A stretch of DNA of 64,000 nt from Streptomyces lavendulae subsp. lavendulae (GTDB taxonomy: Bacteria; Actinomycetota; Actinomycetes; Streptomycetales; Streptomycetaceae), in the NCBI RefSeq assembly GCF_002803845.1, contig NZ_CP024985.1:7327501-7391500 (forward strand), given 5' to 3'. Under the pieces are notes generated by a model, which saw only the letters and a program-made list of their open reading frames with translations, was not told the origin of the DNA and ran no database searches. Shown here piece by piece: positions 62,071 to 64,000 of the stretch; the first letter of the stretch is position 1; every line of letters starts with the position of its first letter. The position numbers and the translations under genes are program-made.

Positions 62071-62508
62071 ATGACGCTCACGCCCCACCGCTCCGGTGCC
62101 CTGCTGCTCGCCCTGTCCGCGGCCCTGTTCCCCGTACTCGCCTCCCCCGCGGCGGCGTCCGCCGATCCGGGGCCGCTGCGCCACCACCGGCACACCGCCG
62201 AAGAGATCACCCGCTTCCTCACCACCTTCTACGGCAAGCACGGACCCACCGAACAGGACCGCGCCCTGCGGGTCTCGCAGCAGCTGAAGACGAAGCAGGA
62301 GCACACCCGCGACTCCGACGTGCTGCTCTGCTCCGTGAGCGCCCCGCGGGAGATCGAGGTGGGACCGGCCACGGTGGCCCCGTCGGCGGGAGTCGGCTGG
62401 GCCACCGTCACCACCTCGTGGGACTCCGGTGCGACCGACACCTTCACCGCCTACGTCCGCCTGGACTCCCTGCCGATCCAGCTCGACGACGTGATCTGCG
62501 CGGGCTGA
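62071..62508 (+). CDS. Secreted hypothetical protein
   Basis: A 145-residue protein. A Sec signal (HRSGALLLALSAALFPVLAS, cut probably after PAAASA) leads to a short mature domain with HHRHTAEEITRFLTTFYGKH and two cysteines. No family is recognised. The start at 62071 is the only one giving a full signal peptide. It is divergent from the sirtuin gene. Confidence 0.78.
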   Translation: MTLTPHRSGALLLALSAALFPVLASPAAASADPGPLRHHRHTAEEITRFLTTFYGKHGPTEQDRALRVSQQLKTKQEHTRDSDVLLCSVSAPREIEVGPATVAPSAGVGWATVTTSWDSGATDTFTAYVRLDSLPIQLDDVICAG

Positions 62509-62603
62509 GCCGCCCGGACGCCGCCCCGGAGGCGTCCACCGGGCTCCTGATGGCCGGTCAGGCCCTGCTGCGGCGCCCCTTCCGGTCTGGTACAACACCG
62601 GAC

Positions 62604-63449
62604 ATGACGGGATTCGAGATCGGCGGCGCGAGCGCCGCCGACATGGAACTGCTGCGCGGCTGGGCCGAGGCGGAGGGCTGGAACCCGGGCGACAGCGACC
62701 GTTTCGCCTTCGCGGTGGCCGATCCGCAGGGCTTCCTCCTCGGACGCCTCGACGGGGATCCGGTGGCCTGTGTCTCCGCCGTGCGCTACGGCACCTCGTA
62801 CGGGTTCATCGGCTTCTACATCGTCCGCCCCGACCTGCGCGGACGGGGGTACGGTCTGCGGGTGTGGAACGCGGCGACGGAGCGGCTGGCCGGCCGGCTC
62901 ACCGGCCTGGACGGGGTGGTGGAGCAGCAGGCCAACTACCGCAAGTCCGGGTTCCGTTCCGCCTGGACGAACATCCGCTTCGAGGGGGTCCCGGACGCGG
63001 GCGGGGAGGACGGCGCCGTGCGGACCGTCGACGCGGCCTCGCTGCCGTTCGACCGGCTCGCCGCCTACGACCGCCGGTTCTTCCCGGCGCCACGCGACGC
63101 GTTCCTCTCCGCCTGGACCGCCCTGCCCGGCCGGACCGCCCTCGCCGCCGTCCGCGACGGGCGGATCGAGGGCCTCGGCGTGGTCCGGCCGTGCGGGGCG
63201 GCCTCCCGGATCGGTCCGCTCTACGCGGCCACCCCGGAGGTGGCCGCCGCCCTGGTGCGGGGGCTGGCCGGGTACGCCCCCGGAGGGGAGGTCGCGGTGG
63301 ACGCGCCCGACGTGAACCCGGCCGCGGCCACCCTGCTGGCCGGGCTCGGGCTGTCCCCGTCGTTCGAGACGGCCCGCATGTACACCGGCCCGGCGCCCGA
63401 GGTGGACACGGCCGGACTGTACGGTGTCACCAGTCTCGAACTGGGCTGA
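62604..63449 (+). CDS. GNAT-family N-acetyltransferase
   Basis: A 281-residue protein with an N-terminal GNAT domain: DSDRFAFAVADPQGFLLGRL, GFIGFYIVRPDLRGRGYGLR (acetyl-CoA-binding loop). The second half (LPFDRLAAYDRRFFPAPRDA onward) is a degenerate GNAT-like repeat, as in other two-domain family members. Substrate unknown. It is convergent with the subtilisin-inhibitor gene. Confidence 0.88.
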   Translation: MTGFEIGGASAADMELLRGWAEAEGWNPGDSDRFAFAVADPQGFLLGRLDGDPVACVSAVRYGTSYGFIGFYIVRPDLRGRGYGLRVWNAATERLAGRLTGLDGVVEQQANYRKSGFRSAWTNIRFEGVPDAGGEDGAVRTVDAASLPFDRLAAYDRRFFPAPRDAFLSAWTALPGRTALAAVRDGRIEGLGVVRPCGAASRIGPLYAATPEVAAALVRGLAGYAPGGEVAVDAPDVNPAAATLLAGLGLSPSFETARMYTGPAPEVDTAGLYGVTSLELG

Positions 63450-63539
63450 CGGCCGGGCCGCCGCGGCGCGGGGCCGGACGGCGGTCGCACGGCGCCGCCC
63501 GGCGCACCGGGGGGAGGGGGCCCGGCCGGGACCCGGGGC

Positions 63540-63983
63540 TCAGATGCCGAACAGCACCCCGGTGCTGGCGCGCAGGCCGCACGGGTTCCCGAAGGTGTAG
63601 GTGTAGCTCAGGCGGCGGCCCTGCCACACCCCGTCGGCGGTGACCGTCACGGGGTTCCACTCGCGGGTGCAGGCGGTGTTCGGGCGCGGCGCGGCGAGGG
63701 CGTCGAGGGCGGGGCCGTTCGCCTTCAACTCGGCGCAGGCCGCCGCGGCGTCCGGGTGGGTGCCGCTCGGCCGGGGCGCGCACACCAGCGTCGCCGCGCG
63801 CAGCACCGTCCCGTGGGCGGCGTCCGGTCCGGCCGTCACGCTGACCACGAGCGCGGACGGCGCGTACACGCTCTGCGCGCCGGAGGGCGCCGCGTCGGCG
63901 GCTCCGGTGCCGGCCAGCGCGGTGAGGGCGGTGAGCGCCATTGCTCCGGACGCCAGTCCCAGGCTCCTGGTGATGGACCGCAT
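63540..63983 (-). CDS. Subtilisin inhibitor-like protein (SSI family) with Arg at P1
   Basis: A 147-residue secreted protein. A signal peptide (RSITRSLGLASGAMALTALT to ADA) precedes the SSI domain: YAPSALVVSVTAGP, LVCAPRPSGTHPDAAAACAE, and VTVTADGVWQGRRLSYTYTF. The four cysteines match the two SSI disulfides. At the reactive site SSI has Cys-Pro-Met-Val; here it is CTREWNP, so P1 is arginine, which predicts inhibition of trypsin-like proteases rather than subtilisin. The C-terminus (LRASTGVLFGI) departs slightly from the usual VFAF. ATG 63983 has GAGGAG eight bases upstream. Confidence 0.93.
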   Translation of the reverse strand: MRSITRSLGLASGAMALTALTALAGTGAADAAPSGAQSVYAPSALVVSVTAGPDAAHGTVLRAATLVCAPRPSGTHPDAAAACAELKANGPALDALAAPRPNTACTREWNPVTVTADGVWQGRRLSYTYTFGNPCGLRASTGVLFGI

Positions 63984-64000
63984 TTCGAACACTCCTCGGC

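Overview
The window looks like a chromosomal stretch of a Streptomyces or close relative. It has very high GC, many GTG starts, mycothiol- and F420-type enzymes, a Streptomyces subtilisin inhibitor, a SARP remnant, an NsdA/NsdB-type regulator, and two rare in-frame TTA (bldA-type) codons in intact genes. No rRNA, tRNA, CRISPR array or intact mobile element was found.

Layout. 1-7.6 kb: a TPR protein cut by the window edge, a CrtI-like oxidoreductase, a deazaflavin-dependent reductase, a FAD monooxygenase divergent from a TetR regulator with two matching operators, a VOC protein and a secreted serine hydrolase. 7.7-11.7 kb: a nitronate-monooxygenase-like enzyme with a FadD ligase, then a ChaA-like antiporter. 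11.7-18.2 kb: a decayed zone with an IS1182-type transposase remnant, a WXG-like/pentapeptide protein with two putative immunity-type partners, a broken penicillin acylase, a FadD ligase, a 31-bp tandem repeat and a SARP remnant. 18.2-23.3 kb: a peptidase-like hydrolase, a YihY protein, PaaK under a PaaR-like site, a hydrolase and a small protein. 23.4-29.3 kb: a FadD19-like ligase divergent from an EchA19-like crotonase, a DUF35 protein and two thiolase-like lipid-transfer proteins, the gene order known from the mycobacterial cholesterol locus. 29.4-34 kb: DUF397, ACT-domain, a frameshifted LAL-type ATPase, and a mycothiol-dependent isomerase-family protein. 34-37.5 kb: a tightly coupled four-gene cassette (small helical protein, ImmA/IrrE-type metalloprotein, MAB_1171c-type membrane protein, FAD oxidoreductase). 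37.9-45.6 kb: a conserved hypothetical, a Tat-exported 3-ketosteroid dehydrogenase-like enzyme, a phosphotransferase, the Nsd-type regulator and a PAS/SpoIIE phosphatase. 46.1-54.2 kb: a two-subunit molybdenum hydroxylase, a SHOCT protein, a KimA-like potassium permease, a PucR-type regulator and an M48 protease. 54.3-64 kb: a roadblock/PATAN-like operon, a large GT2/TagF-like enzyme, a PhnB-like protein, a sirtuin, a secreted protein, a GNAT protein and the subtilisin inhibitor.

Main inference: three separate steroid- or acyl-CoA-related loci (nitronate monooxygenase/FadD at 7.8 kb, FadD19/EchA19 at 25 kb, KstD-like at 40 kb) share a 17-bp inverted repeat, TCTGA-N7-TCAGA followed by AAAC. 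The middle locus also carries one full match to the mycobacterial KstR consensus. Together they look like a sterol-degradation regulon spread over 33 kb, controlled by a factor not encoded here. Less certain but worth attention are the ImmA/MAB_1171c cassette, the WXG-like/pentapeptide module and the TTA-containing roadblock operon.
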